A DNA stretch of 64,000 nucleotides from positions 3,560,001 to 3,624,000 of the forward strand of contig OX359199.1 in the NCBI GenBank assembly GCA_947172415.1, given 5' to 3'. A program made the position numbers and the translations under genes. This DNA is from Chondrosia reniformis. Taxonomy: Eukaryota > Porifera > Demospongiae > Chondrillida > Chondrillidae. Position 1 is the stretch's first letter, and every line of letters starts with the position of its first letter. Below the pieces are notes generated by a model. That model had not been told where the DNA came from and made no database searches. It was given only the letters and a program-made list of their open reading frames with translations. Below are positions 1 to 11,900 of the stretch, one piece after another.

Positions 1-1255
1 ACATCCACAGGGAGGTGTGGGGCCTCTGCAACCCTCACTCGCTTCCTCCACAATCCTGTCCGAATTTCTACCTCAGCTGTGGGGTTCTGCACTATATCCC
101 CATGGACACACAACACTGGTACTGACTAATGGCTTACCTCTGGAACTAGGTCAGCTGAGACCATGGTCTGACTGCACCCTGTGTCAACCAGCATCTGGGC
201 TTGCCGGCCATAGACAGGACCTTTCCGCAGGTACTTGTGGCTCTTGGGGTTCCATGCCACCTCTGAGCATGCCTGGAGTGCTGGCTTTGTCTCAGCCTTC
301 TCCTTGTTGCTGGGCTTCTCTGCACAGTTGTACATTAGGTGCCCTCACTTTTCACACTGAAAACACCTCTCCCCACGAAAGTTGGTCTGATATATCCCAA
401 CATCCCGGTAGGTCCTGTTGGCTGCCTTATCCTCGGTGGATGTCTGGCCAGATGCTGTGTCCAGTTTGCTTCCAAGGTTTGGTCCAGAACTGTAGTACCT
501 GCCCTGACCACTGCTACCACTATTATTACCCCTCCTGGCAAGGGTATAGTCATCAGCTAGTTCAGCTAGCTTCTGAATAGATGGGGCTTCTTCTCCAGAA
601 GGCACACTGCCAGGTCCTGTGGGACACTCTCATATACTTGCTCCATCAGTACTAACTGTTCCCACGGCAAAGTTTGGCATTTCACCCACTTCTGGAGACG
701 ATCCTGCAGGCAGTGTAGCCACTTCCGAGAGGTTTCACCCCTTCTTGCGGTCGTTCTGGAACCTCCTACCATGAGTCTCCTCATTGACTTCATATCGCTG
801 GAGGATAGCAGCTTTAACCTTCTCGTAGTCTCCTGACTCCTCTGTGGACAGACAAGCGAAGGTGGCCATTGCTTTACCAGTTAGCAGGCCAGCCAATTGC
901 ATGGACCAGATGTACTCAGGCCAATCTTGCTGGTTCCCCACTCTCTCGAACATGGCAAGGTAGTCCTCTATGTCGTCCCCCTCAGTTTGCTTTTGGATGG
1001 TGGCTTTGGGCAACTTTACCTTAGGAGCAGTCAGAGTGGGCTCCGTGGCCTTCTTTGGGAGAGCTTACATCTCTTCCCTATGAGCTTCCATTTCCCTTCT
1101 TTGCTGCTCAATGACAGCATTCAGCATCTCCTGTTGAGATCTCTGCTGCTCTATCATGGCCCTCTGCTGCTCTTGAAGCATCTGCACCATGGAAATGGAT
1201 GCTTCCTCTGCTCCCCCAGGTTCTGTTGTTGACTCTTCTAAAGGGCGATTGATTT
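1..1255 (-). pseudogene. Ty3/Gypsy-like retrotransposon Gag-protease fragment
   Basis: Read on the minus strand this is a Gag followed by an aspartic protease. A Gln/Glu-rich coiled-coil-like leader lies around 1190-1068. It is followed by a SCAN-like Gag region (DDIEDYLAMFERV, around 980; the YESVPQDLAVCLLEKKP part, around 600-650), a CCHC zinc knuckle (C-x2-C-x4-H-x4-C, 320-365) and a retropepsin active site LVDTGCSQT near 170. Protease-like sequence continues in the same frame to the left edge, so the element runs off the window. It is broken: TAA at 1065-1067, TGA at 345-347 inside the zinc knuckle, TAG at 126-128, and two compensating frame changes between about 740 and 600. No RT or LTR lies inside the window. 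Family assignment rests on the domain order; decay is directly visible. Confidence 0.75.
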
Positions 1256-1956
1256 ACTCTAAGTCAGTTGACTTATTAAAACCTCAATCAACTTGTTGGA
1301 ATGAAAGTTACAAAACTAATGGGTATTTATAGAAACTGGGGAGGAAATGATTACAACTTGTGGGTTGATGTGAAATAAGATGTGGGTTTACATGATATAA
1401 ATGTGGTTACATTGAAGGAAACCCAACATATAAAAAAGGTGGAACTCAAAACTGTGGAATGCTAATTAAATATATGAGAACAGGTGCTCCTACAATGTCA
1501 AGGAAGTTAAGTAACTAATGAAACAAGTTCCAGGATCTAAAATTAAAATCTCACTTGATCAGACTAGACGTCACAGATAGTAATTACTTTGAAGATTATG
1601 CCCCCCAAGAAAAGCCAAGAGGAATATCAGTTGCTAATCAGATTGCTCTAAAGTTCAACAGTGGCTTTGCAACGTTGCTGCATATGAATTATTCATGAAC
1701 AAAAGGTGCCTAAAACTAAGTAGTCAACGATAGCTAGAGAAGTGAATCATGTATTACTAGAGCCCCTGAAAAGCAGTGTACACGATTATATTAGACATTA
1801 ATTATATAGGTATTACGATATATACGAAGTGAGAAGATTAGATAAGACATTAATAAGATACGAAGCGAGACAATTATATACCATATGCCAATCAATTAAG
1901 CCAAAAGATGGCTGCTGTTATAAGTCTATATATATACATAGCTATATCCTGTAACG
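1256..1956. other. AT-rich interval, no gene recognised
   Basis: Both strands carry frequent stops and no recognised domain. It could hold the 5' leader or LTR of the Gypsy fragment to its left, but no primer-binding site or LTR ends could be identified. Confidence 0.4.
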
Positions 1957-2004
1957 GCTAATGCTAAATAACGCATTCACTCTAACGAATCAAAATTGAA
2001 AATT

Positions 2005-2074
2005 TTAGGGGCGTCACAGGCGCCCCTATATTTTTTTCACAAATTATGTTAACGTATGGCTACCGGTTTGTAGT

Positions 2075-2111
<37 letters not shown>

Positions 2112-2423
2112 GTCAAAAAATGGCAGACATTCGACTAGCTTTCGTTTTCTAGTTTAAAATTAGCTTTCTCTTCCTTAGCGTAGAACATTGAACGATCGAA
2201 ATGGACTTATAAACCACCCTTACTAATACTATGTACATATATACTATACTACGTAAAGCTTGCCCAAAAACATTTTCTACGAGATATGGCCTTGAAAAAT
2301 TGACTGCCAATAAGAGTCGATCGAAAATTGGTTAACCGGATATATATGAGAACCAGCGAAGTAGTTCCAGTTTACTTAGGGGTACCTGGCGCCCCACTCG
2401 CTTTTTAAACTCAAACTACTTGT
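2005..2423 (+). mobile_element. ~415-bp nested element with GC hairpin at left and palindrome at right
   Basis: The left end carries a GC-rich hairpin (AGGGGCG ... GCGCCCCT, 2006-2027). The right end is the 63-bp nested palindrome at 2359-2421. The same arrangement occurs at 32830-33229 with a related interior. Bases 2250-2358 also match the reverse complement of about 12241-12350, next to another palindrome copy. A (TA)n microsatellite of about 30 bp lies at 2078-2109. No coding capacity is visible, so it is a non-autonomous element. Confidence 0.5.
2359..2421 (+). repeat. Nested palindrome (family copy 1)
   Basis: Outer arms are AAGTAGTTCCAGTTTA and TTTAAACTCAAACTACTT. An inner GC-rich hairpin (GGGG ... 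GGCGCCCC) sits between them. Other copies lie at 12178-12240, 33171-33229, 35946-36004 and 56892-56955. Confidence 0.8.
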
Positions 2424-2499
2424 TTACTGATTAGCGCTTGTTACGTGATGATCGCTATAAGGCAGCCTATACCGAAGGAACAGTCATAAGGTACCAGTG

Positions 2500-5400
2500 T
2501 TTATGTACTAGTTGTAAGAACTAGTTGTATGTACTAGTTATATGTACTATTTCTATGTACTAGTTGTAGTTCTAGTTTAAGGTACTAGTTGTATGTACTA
2601 GTTGTATGTATTAGTTGTATGTATTAGTTTTATGTACTACTCTATATACTAGTTGTGTGTACTAGTTGTATGGTCTAGTTGTATGTATTAGTTGTATGTT
2701 CCAGTTGTTTGTACTAGTTGCATGTACTAGTACTAGTTATATTTACTAGTTGTATGTACTAGCAGTGTGTACTAGTTGTATGTATTAGTACTAGATTTAA
2801 TTACCTGTTCGATGTACTAGTTGCATGTACTAGTTGTGTGTACTAGTTGTAAGTACTAATTATATACTAGTACAACTTTGTTGTAGGTACTAGTTGTATG
2901 GTCTAGTTGTATGAACTAGTTGTATGTACAAGTTGTTGTACCAGTTTTATGTACTACAACAAGTTATATTTACTAGTTGTATCAATAGTTGTTTGTACTA
3001 GATGTATGTAAGAGTATTGGTTATGTTTACTAGTTGAGTATACTAGTTGTATGTAATAGGACCAGTTATATTTACTAGTTGTAGGGAGACTAGTTGTATG
3101 TACTAGTTTTAATTACTAGTTACTAGTTGTATGGTCTATTTGTAGGTACTAGTTCTATGTTCTAGTTGCATGTACTAGTCGTATCTACTAGCAACTAGTT
3201 GTATGTAATAGTTGTATGTACTAGTTGTATGTATAAGTTGTATGGACTAGTTATGGCTGAGTTGTCTGTACTAGTTGAATATACTAGTTGTATGTTCTAG
3301 TTGTATGTACTAATTGTAATTACTATATAGTTCTAGTTATATTTACTAGTTGTAGGTAATAGTTGTAGGTACTATTTGTATGTACTAGTTGAATGTAGAA
3401 GTTGTATGCACTAATTTTTATGTACTACTTCTATGTACAAGTTGTAGTACTTTTTGTATGTACTTGTTGGGTGTACTAGTTGAATGTAGTAGATGTATGT
3501 ACTAGTTCTATGGACTAGTTGTAGTATTAGTTTAATGTACTAGTTGTATGTATAAGTTGTGTGTACTACTTATGTACTAGTTGTTTGAACTAGTTCTATG
3601 GACTAGCACAAGTTTTATTTACTAGTTGTAGGTACTAGTTGTATGTACTAGCAGTGTGAACTAGTTGTATGTACCAGTTGTATGTACTAGTTGTATGTAC
3701 TAGTTTTACTTACTAGTTACTAGTTTCATGGTCTAGTTGTATGTACTGGTTGTATGTTCCAGTTGTTTGTACTTGTTGTATGCACAAATACCAGTTATAT
3801 TTACTAGTTGTAAGTACTAGTTGTAGGTACTAATTGTATGTACAAGTTGCCTGTAGTAGTTGTATGTTCTAGTTACTAATTGTATGTACAAGTTGTATGG
3901 ACTAGTTAGGGCCGAGTTGTATGTACTAGTTGAATGCACTAGTTGTATGTACTAGTTGTATATACTAGTTGTTTGTACTAGTTGTATGTACTATATGTAC
4001 TACTTTTATGTGCTAATTGTAAGAACTAGTTGTATGTACTAGTTGTATGTACTATTTCTATGCAGTAGTAGTAGTAGTTATTATATGTACTGGTTGGGTG
4101 GACAAGTTGAGTTGTAGTAATAGTTTAATGTACTAGTTGTATGTATTAGTTGTATGTATTAGTTGTATGTACTACTTATGTACTAGTTGTATGTACTAGT
4201 TGTATTGTCTAGTTGTATATATTAGTTGTATGTTCCAGTTGTTTGTACTAGTTGTATGGACTAGAACAAGTTATATTTACTAGTTGTAGGTTCTAGGTGT
4301 ATGTACTATTTGTATGTAGAAGTTACTAGTTTTATGTACTAGTTTTATGTTTTAGTAGTATATACTAATTGTATGTGCTAGTACTAGTTATATTTACTAG
4401 TTGTATGTACTAGTAGCATGAACTAGTTGTATGTACTAGGATCAGTTATATTTACTAGTTGTAGGGACTAGTTGTATGTTCTAGTTGTATGTACTAGTTG
4501 TATGCACTAGTTTTACTTACTAGTTACTAGTTGTATGGTCTAATTGTATGTACTAACTGCATGTTCCAGTTGTTTGTACTAGTTGTATGCACAAGTACAA
4601 GTTATATTTACTAGTTGTAGGTACTAGTTGTATGTACTAGTTGCATGTAGTAGTTGTATGTACTAGTTACTAGTTATATGTACTAGTTGTATGTACTAGT
4701 TGTATATACAAGTTGTATGGACTAGTTATGGCCGAGTTGTATGTACTAGTTGAATATACTAGTTGCATGAACTAGTTGTATATACTAGTTGTATGTACCA
4801 ATTGTATGTACTAGTTGGATGTACTAGTTGTATGCACTATTTCCATGTACTATTTGTAGTACTTGTTGTATGTACTGGTTGGGTGGACTAGTTGTATGTA
4901 CTAGAGTATGTACTATTTCTATGTACCAGTTGTAGTAATAGTTTAATATTCTAGTTGTATGTGCTAGTTGTTTGTATTAGTTGGATGTATTAGTTGAATG
5001 TACTACTTATGTACTAGTTGTATGTACTAGTTCGATTTTCTGGTACAAGTTTAATTTACTAGTTGCAAGTTCTAGTTGTATGTACTAGCATTGTGTTCTA
5101 GTTGTATGTACTAGTACTAGTTATAATTACTAGTTCGATGTACTAGTTTTTTGTACTAGATGTATGTACTGATACTAGTTATGTTTACTAGTTGTATGTA
5201 CTAGTTGTATGTAGTAGTCGTATGTACTAGTTGTATGTACTTGTTACTAGTGATATGTACTAGTTGTATATACTAGTTGCACTTACTAGTTACTAGTTGT
5301 ATAGTCTAGTTGTATGTTCCCATTGTTTGTACCAGTTGTATGTACTAGAACAAGTTATATTTACTAGTGGTATGTACTAGCAGTGTGTACTAGTTGTATG

Positions 5401-5590
5401 TACTAGTTACTAGTCATATGTACTAGTTGTATGTTCTAGTTGTATGTACTAGTTATATGTGCTAGAAATACGTATAAGTTCTATGTATTATTTCTATGTA
5501 CCAGTTCTATGTTCTATATAAAAGTAGTACTTGTTGTATGTTCTAGTTGGATGTACTAGTTGGATGTACTAGTTTTATGTACTAGATGCT
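2500..5590 (+). repeat. 13-bp satellite array, TACTAGTTGTATG on the plus strand
   Basis: Over 3 kb of degenerate tandem units with consensus TACTAGTTGTATG (13 bp). Many copies are altered by substitutions and short deletions. Longer words recur, for example GGACTAGTTATGGCCGAG and variants near 3242, 3898 and 4722, so higher-order duplication has occurred. No open frame of note. The array ends at the 5' boundary of the R4-like LINE. Confidence 0.95.
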
Positions 5591-6004
5591 AAGAGTACCA
5601 GACTTCATCAAGCTAACAAATGTTGAGGTTAGAATCTGACGTCGTGGGAATGGGAGGCTGTGGTGCCGAGCTGACAAGAGGATGGGTTTTGTCCAATTCA
5701 ACCCCCCGATGGAGCAGGGTGCTTAGCCCCTCATGTGGCATCCTGTGGCTCCCTGCCAGTATGGGCTAGCCGCCCGTCTTGCAGTTTCACTGGGTTACGT
5801 TGCTTCACGAGAATGAAAATTTTCAAACCAGGCTGTAGCCTAGGCACACCAGTGGTGAAGAAAACCCTGGGTCAACCAGAATAGGTGATTCCACTGGTGC
5901 CTAACAGGTAGATGTACCTGAATATAATAGCCCTTCTTTGGTCCCCGTGAGGGGCCAAGCAGCCCTCTTGACCGAGGAAATGACTAGGGCACTAATCGAT
6001 TACT

Positions 6005-7190
6005 ATGAGTGATCTCAACCCAAAAGAGAAGTGTTTAGAGCAGGAATGGCTGAGCAAATGCCTACATTTGCCTCAGACCTGTCGAATCTTTGCCTGCCAA
6101 GCCAAAAGGAACTTGGTAGGAGACGGAGTACTGCAAGTAACTGGTAGCCGAGATTTAGATTTGGTTAATGATGTACCACAGGATGCCTCTAGAAGGAGAA
6201 TGATCCTGGGGCGATTTGGAACCTTCAGAGGGATAATATCCTCATGGAGCTCTACCGAGAAAGTAAGCCCATGGAAAAGGGGTATGCCGAGCAGTTTTAC
6301 CAGGCTTGGAATGCGGCAATGCCAGACCATAAAATCACAAAGGTAGCGCTAACTGCAAGAGTTAGTAGAATCGAGACTAAACCTTGTGGAACCTGACTCT
6401 CGTGGTGTAGCCACCCTAACTAGGACTGATGCAAATTTTAGGCAAAGCCAAAGATGCCTGTCTACGAAAGAGACTTGGAGATTTCTCTGATAGAAAACCC
6501 TGTGGGGCGGTGCGGCTCAACCATGTTGATACGGCACTGCTTCAGGAGGCCAATGATTGGGTGGAGAAAGAGTGGCAGGAAGGCCCTAGGTCGGCCTGGC
6601 ACCTGAACTGTCTGGTCTACTCTGTTGATATGGCTGTGAGGGGAAAAACAACCTACGAATCGCAGCCATGCAACCAGGGAAGAAAATCAGACAATCAGAA
6701 GGGTAGTAAGGGACAGGAAGGTCACAGAAGTGACAGGAAGGCCAAGGGCCTTAGGTTTAGAAGACTACTTGCCTGGTTGGATGTGGAAATAGTGCATCAA
6801 CAGAATAACAATCCTATGACCAAACACCAGAAAGTACTCCGAAGAAAGCTTAGGAGGGAGTTCCATTCATTAAACCTGAATGTGCTGATCTGAGCTCAAG
6901 AACAGACACCAGGGAAACTCAGGGTCTGGACCCTACAAGAGCGAAGATAGGCTGAATGCAGGAAATTCCAGGAACAAAATCACCTTTGGAATACCCAAAG
7001 GAAGTTCCGGATGAATGGCAATGTTCCAACCTCCAATGAAGCTCCCTCAATTGAGGTAGTAAGAGACCTTTGGACAAAGATTGTAGGTACTGTTGGTAAG
7101 GTCAACAAATACGACCCAGGGGTGAAAGAATGGCTAAAGGAAACCAAAAGAGGGTGGGTAGAACTTCCTCTGAAGGGTCGATAGCATTGA
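6005..7190 (+). pseudogene. R4-like LINE copy 1: N-terminal region
   Basis: Broken coding sequence upstream of the RT. One frame at 6229-6375 gives the recognisable N-terminal motif with MELYRESKPMEKGYAEQFYQ, of the type (aromatic-x-S-x-P ... GY ... W) seen near the start of R4/Dong-type LINE proteins. Further downstream a basic region is shared with copy 2 (MTK..KVLRRKL). At least five frame changes or stops interrupt it, so no single product could be made. Confidence 0.6.
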
Positions 7191-7212
7191 TTAGGCCAAT
7201 CTGAGGAAAGCC

Positions 7213-8338
7213 TTGAAAAAGGCAAAAAGCTGGTCAGCCCCTGAGCTGAATGGCATCCACACTTTTTGGTGGAAAGCACTCCCCTCTGCACAGTCTGCCT
7301 TGGCAGATGTACTACGGAGGGTGGTGAGCGGAGATCTGTCCATCCCAGACTGGCTTACAAGGGGTAGCACTCTACTCATCCCCAGAAAGGATGACCCCGA
7401 AAAGTGCGGCAAACTACCGACCTATTGCGTGTCTCAACACAATGTACAAGGCTATCACAGCATACATTTCGTCAGAACTACTCACTTACACCTACACTAA
7501 TTATGTTTTGCCTATGGCCCAAAAGGACATGAGAAAAGAGAGGTGGGGCTGTGTGGGCTGTCCACTGCTGGATCAAACAATCAGTCTAGATGCCAAAATT
7601 ATGGGCAAGCCACTTAGTGTGGCATGGATCGATTATGAGAAGGCATATGACAGAGTCCCTCATAAGTGGGTGATAAGGGTGCTAAAAACCATCAAGTGCC
7701 CAGGTTGGATCTGGAAATCTATAGATCTCTTCTCCAAACACTGGGATACTGTGCTTGAGTTGAGGACTGCGGGGAAGGTGGTTAGGAGCACCCCTGTAAA
7801 ATATGAAAGGGGACTATTCCAAGGGGAATCCTTATCGCCACTCCTCTTTTGTCTGGCCATAGCTCCCATATCCCAAGTTCTTAACAGAACCAAGGGATAT
7901 ACCCTCTGGCATATTGGGGAAAGGAACACCATGTCACACTTGTTGTACATGGATGAAATTAAGATATATGCTGGAGGGCCTGATAAACTCAGAGAAGCCA
8001 TGGTATGTGTGGAGAAAACCTCAAATGCCATTGGCATGAGGTGTGGAGTGAGAAAGTGTGGAACAGCTCACATGCAAAAGGGGAAGGTTCTGGCTGGCGC
8101 AGACAACCCTAAACGCAGTGAAGAATCCATAAGGAGCCTTGAGAAGGGTACTACCTATAAGTACCTAGGGCTAGAACAACTGTTTGAGGTAGATGACAGC
8201 ATGATCAAAGCTTGCTTGATCAATGAATTGAGGAGGAGACTCCCCAAAGTGTGGAGCTCTCACCTAAATGGAAGAATGCTGCAGAAGCCTCTAACATGTT
8301 GTGTGCCTCTCTGTTCAGATACCCTTACCCAGTTTTGA
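7213..8338 (+). pseudogene. R4-like LINE copy 1: reverse transcriptase domain
   Basis: RT of a non-LTR retrotransposon, which would make cDNA at a nicked target. Recognisable blocks are KKAKSWSAPELNGIHTFWW (7216-7275), the NYRPIACLNTMYK block near 7410, WIDYEKAYDRVP near 7630 (first catalytic Asp), LFQGESLSPLLFCLAIAP near 7820 and LYMDEIKIYAGG near 7945. The last should read YMDD, as it does in copy 2 (53520-53531); here the second catalytic Asp codon is GAA (Glu). A frame change near 7390 separates the first block from the rest. Inactive by sequence. Confidence 0.85.
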
Positions 8339-8340
8339 GG

Positions 8341-9192
8341 TGGACTCAAAGTGAGCTTCCAAAACTGGACTGAATGGTGAGAAAGATCATGAGAAAGTAC
8401 CAGTGTCATCACTATAACTCTGCCATTGAGAGAGTGAACTTGCCTCACTCTCAAGGTGGTAGAGGGCTCTGTAGTTTTTCTTTGGATCATGACAGGGCTG
8501 TTGTGAATCTGGCAAGATACTTCCATACTACCAATGATCCACTCGCAGCTGTTGTGGGTAAACACCAAAAGTGGCTGTAGTGCTCAAAGCAGAAGAGGAC
8601 TGTCTTGAAAGAAGCCAGATTTATACTGGGAAGCCACGAAATAGAACTAGAACCGGAAATGTGGCTAAAGACTGATCCCTCACAAAATAGTGTAAGAGAA
8701 TGGAGGAGAGTGGCACGTGAGCTCCAGGAGGCTCAGACTGAAAGGTTAAAAAATAACCTAGCCGAAACGTCTCACCAGGGCTCATACCACAAACAAGTCA
8801 CAAATAGGGAGTCTTATGTGTGGCTTTCTGAGGGGAGACTCAGACCTCAATCTGAGGCTCTGATTCTTGCAGCCCAAGATGATGTGCTGCACACTAGGTG
8901 ATACCAAATTAGGATTTTGAGGAATTCTAGCCTCCTACTGTGCAGAGAATGTCGCAAGGCTATGGAAACAGTCAAACACATACTAAACATATATGAGCCA
9001 AAAGGATTTTCTCTCTACAAAAAGAGGCATGACCGGGCAATACTGATAGTTTTGTGGAGATTGTTGAAAGAATATGGATTCAAGCAGGAAGAGCCCTGGT
9101 ACAAACTAGAAGCAAAACCAGTCTATGAGAATAGGTCTGTCAAAATCTTGTGGGATCCTAGTATCCCTACAGATGAAGAAAATGACAGAAAC
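8341..9192 (+). pseudogene. R4-like LINE copy 1: thumb, zinc finger and start of endonuclease
   Basis: Three open stretches in one frame (8374-8580, 8605-8901, 8917-9190) are separated by TAG at 8578-8580 and TGA at 8899-8901. At the TGA, copy 2 has a Cys codon (TRCPKI). The last stretch carries LCRECRKAMETVKHIL, part of the C-x2-C ... H ... C finger that precedes the RLE nuclease in this LINE class, then WDPSIPTDEE, where similarity to copy 2 ends. A frame change joins it to the RT segment. Confidence 0.75.
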
Positions 9193-9204
9193 AAGTTAAA
9201 CAAA

Positions 9205-9345
9205 ACTATTATGTATGGACTAGTTGTATGTACTAATGGTAAGTACAAGTTGTATGTATTAGTTATATGTTCTAGTTGTATGTACTCGTTACTCGTTGTA
9301 TGTACCAGTTGTATGAAGTAGTTGTATGTTCTAGTACTAGTTATG
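9205..9345 (+). repeat. 13-bp satellite, short block after LINE copy 1
   Basis: Ten or so degenerate TACTAGTTGTATG units, same orientation as the array at 2500-5590. They start within about 15 bp of the LINE truncation point. Confidence 0.9.
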
Positions 9346-9501
9346 AAACTGTGAATATTATTATTAATTTATATTCATAGTTTATGAATATTAATTAATA
9401 TGTAGAGCTTTCAATGAATATTTATTCATTAAAATTAAATCTGGAAATTTGTCAATATACAATTAAAATAGAAAAAGTGATTAAAATAAATTCTTTAGCA
9501 G
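9346..9501. other. AT-rich spacer, nothing recognised
   Basis: Very AT-rich, with small inverted words such as TTCATAGTTTATGAA. It lies immediately 3' of the stop codon of the candidate minus-strand gene and could be its 3' UTR. Confidence 0.3.
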
Positions 9502-10064
9502 CTAATTCTTTTGAAGTCTATCTTGATAGGTATGTAGCCATGAATTCCGAACAATGGCATGTGGGTTGAATCTAAACAAAAGACAAAAAGTGGTAATTAT
9601 ACAAATATATAAATCTTCTTACCAAAATACTTACTGATCAATGATGATAATGTGTTTATTGCCACTACACACCCAGGATCTTCTGTTAAATGCTGCCTAA
9701 ATAAAAACAGATTTTTCATCCCAAGCCCAAACTCAGTATCAAAAGCATTGAAATGTAATGTTATCTTACTTTAATTGCTTACAGCATATAAATGTCTTCC
9801 TATAGTAAGACATTCCATATTCAATTGACACTATATAATATAATCAGTTGTTGTAAATAAAATGCAAGTTTTATTTTGAGTCTTACTGGCACTATACCCT
9901 TCACTAAAGCTGCTGAAAGGAAGCGTTGCTCCAACTTTAACAGCCTAATAAATCAAAAACAATTGGTGAGTTACTTCTACAAGGTATAAGGATTTTGCAC
10001 GCTTACGCATATGTAATAGTCAAAAGAACCGTTTCCTTCGTGAATGGCGATATTGGTGAGTTCC
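9502..10064 (-). CDS. Candidate spliced gene, four 3' exons, function unknown
   Basis: Four short exons on the minus strand have consensus splice sites and matching phases. They are 10064-10007 (acceptor after a T-run and GGAG, donor GTAAGC), 9944-9887 (acceptor TTTATTAG, donor GTAAGA), 9696-9635 (acceptor TTTATTTAG, donor GTAAGT) and 9571-9502 (acceptor TTTTGTTTAG, ending in TAG at 9502-9504). Joined, the frame stays open to the stop. It includes short segments such as LLKLEQRFLSAALVKGIVP, AAFNRRSWVCSGNKHIIIID and NPHAIVRNSWLHTYQDRLQ. I do not recognise the family. Additional exons upstream are likely, for instance around 10176-10240 before a GTAAGC donor, but could not be phased. It lies between two blocks of 13-bp satellite. 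Inferred from splice signals alone. Confidence 0.4.
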
Positions 10065-10449
10065 CTCCAAAAAGTATACGTTATAATTGCATTGATAGAA
10101 TTGACCACGCCTTCACGAGATTTTGGTGGGACTGGGCAGTCTTCTCTGTGTACGATCAAGTTAACCTTGGCTTACAAGACTTTGTAGAATTGCAGAACGT
10201 CACCGAACTGATGCAATATGTGTATGCAGTACACTTGTAACACGGTGAATTTCAATATCTTAACCCTGTAGCCTTCATACACTGCAATATTCATTGTATG
10301 TTGAGCAAAAGTGTACGTACGTATGTACGTACATTTCACTACTAAACAGATATATATATACGTAGCATAAAAAATCGATACGATTGTAATGATTATGGAG
10401 CTTCTACAATAGCTACAAGGCTGTAAACAGATATACGTACATGGCAAAA

Positions 10450-10608
10450 GTGGAGGGCCTGTGATGGGCTGTACCCATCAACATTTGATTAAAACAATGA
10501 TGTGACAGTTGGAAGTGGAGGGCCTGTTTCAGGCTGTACCCACCAACATTTGATTAAAGCTATGGTTGTGACAGTTGGAAGTGGAGGGCCTGTTTCGGGC
10601 TGTACCCA
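10450..10608 (+). repeat. 65-bp tandem repeat, about 2.5 copies
   Basis: Units start at 10450, 10515 and 10581 with GTGGAGGGCCTGT ... GGCTGTACCCA and share the linker CAACATTTGATTAAA. The third copy is cut off where the 13-bp satellite begins. Confidence 0.9.
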
Positions 10609-10862
10609 CCCAGTTGTGCGTACTAGTAGTATGTACTAGTTGTATGTCCTAGTTGTGTGAACTAGTTATTTGATGTATGTACTAGTTCTATTTTCTAGTT
10701 GTATGTACTAGTTATATGTACTAGTTATATGTACTAGTTGTATGTACTAGTTGTATATACTAGTACTAGCTATATTTACTAGTTGTAGGTACTAGGTGTA
10801 TGTACTAGTTGTATGTACTAATTGTATGTACTAGTTATATATACTTGTTGCATGTGCTCGTT
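10609..10862 (+). repeat. 13-bp satellite block before the Penelope fragment
   Basis: Degenerate TACTAGTTGTATG units, plus orientation, running directly into the 5' truncated Penelope RT. Confidence 0.9.
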
Positions 10863-11690
10863 GTGCTTTTGGATGATACAAGCTATCAACCAATCAAAAA
10901 CCCAACATTGAAAATAGAACGGAAGGTAACTGAAGTTTTACGGTCAATGGAGGAAAATGGCAAACTCCCCAATGATCTGAAGAAGAGGGTTCAGAACCAA
11001 CAAAGCTCTACACCCCAGTTATATGGACTCCCGAAGATCCATAAGGCCAGTTACCCCTTAAGACCTATTGTTTTCTCTATAAACTCCCCTACCTACCACC
11101 TATCCAGATATCTGGCTAATATCCTGTCACCCTTGTGGGGGTACACTCCTTACTTTGTGAGGAACTCGGAGGGCTTTGTGAAGAAAATCAGGGGATTACA
11201 AGTAGAGAACAAAGATAAGTTAATCAGCTTTGATGTGAAGAGCCTGTTTACCAAGGTACCTATAGATCTCTCCTTAGAGATCATTGACAGGAGGCTGAGG
11301 GAAGGCAACACCCTATCAGACTGGACCACTCTGGACCCTCCCACCATCACAACGCTTACAGAACTCTGTCTTAGGACAATGTACTTCCAGTACGGTAACA
11401 AGTTCTTTGAGCAGAAGGATGGGACAGCCATGGGCTCTCCTCTCACTCCAGTGGTGGCAAACATCTTCATGGAAGAGTTTGAAAACAAAGCCCTCTAGGA
11501 GGCTGGCTCTAAACCCAGGCTCTGGCTACATTATGTAGATGACACCTTTGTCATCTGGAACCAGGGTAGGGATCAGCTGGAGGATTTTCTCTTTTCCCTT
11601 AATGGAAGACATGGAAACATCCAGTTCACCATGGAGGAGACAGATGACTCTATCCCGTTCCTTGACCTGCTAGTGATAATAAAAATAACT
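10863..11690 (+). pseudogene. Penelope-like element reverse transcriptase fragment
   Basis: Penelope-type RT: QLYGLPKIHK and PLRPIV, then SFDVKSLFTKVP (first catalytic Asp), QKDGTAMGSPLTPVVANIFM, and YVDD at 11532-11543, followed by FTMEE and IPFLDLLV. The reading frame is continuous except for TAG at 11496-11498, between the ANIFMEEFE block and YVDD. The 5' end is cut and abuts 13-bp satellite. The 3' end dissolves into AAT-rich microsatellite, so the GIY-YIG endonuclease expected in many Penelope elements is absent. Only an RT core remains. Confidence 0.9.
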
Positions 11691-11867
11691 AAGGTAATAA
11701 TTATACTACTACTACTACTACCACTGCCACTGCCACTGCTTCTGCCAATAACAATAACAATAGCAATAACAATAACAATAACAATAATAATAATAGCAAT
11801 ATTGATAAATAAAAATAGAAATAATAATATTAATAATAGTAATAGAAACAACAATTATAGAAATAAC

Positions 11868-11900
<33 letters not shown>

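Larger units (their letters stand above)
1957..2499. mobile_element. Right end of a TIR element, interrupted by a nested insertion
   Basis: Two stretches, 1957-2003 and about 2424-2499, match the right end of the element at 49540-50573 in the same orientation. Shared words are CTAAATAACGCATTCACTC and CATAAGGTACCAGTG. The match is split by about 420 bp of foreign sequence (2005-2423). The right end stops exactly where the 13-bp satellite begins. The left end of this copy was not found. Confidence 0.55.
5588..9195 (+). mobile_element. R4/Dong-like (RLE-type) LINE, copy 1, 3'-truncated
   Basis: A single-ORF non-LTR retrotransposon in many broken frames. Its order is a 5' leader (5588-6000), an N-terminal region, RT, thumb, CCHC-type finger and the start of the endonuclease region. 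The sequence stops near 9190 and 13-bp satellite resumes by about 9210. The catalytic part of the restriction-like endonuclease, present in copy 2 (51669-55985), is therefore missing. Satellite in the same orientation lies on both sides. Confidence 0.8.

Noticed and set aside
339..1232. Plus-strand ORFs overlapping the Gypsy fragment
   Set aside because: They are the complement of recognisable minus-strand Gag and protease sequence.
2500..5590. CRISPR-like regular repeats
   Set aside because: The 13-bp units are directly tandem and degenerate, without unique spacers of constant length, in a eukaryotic context with no cas genes.
9995..10240. 81-codon plus-strand ORF
   Set aside because: No recognisable domain, and it overlaps minus-strand sequence with phased splice sites, which is the better explanation.
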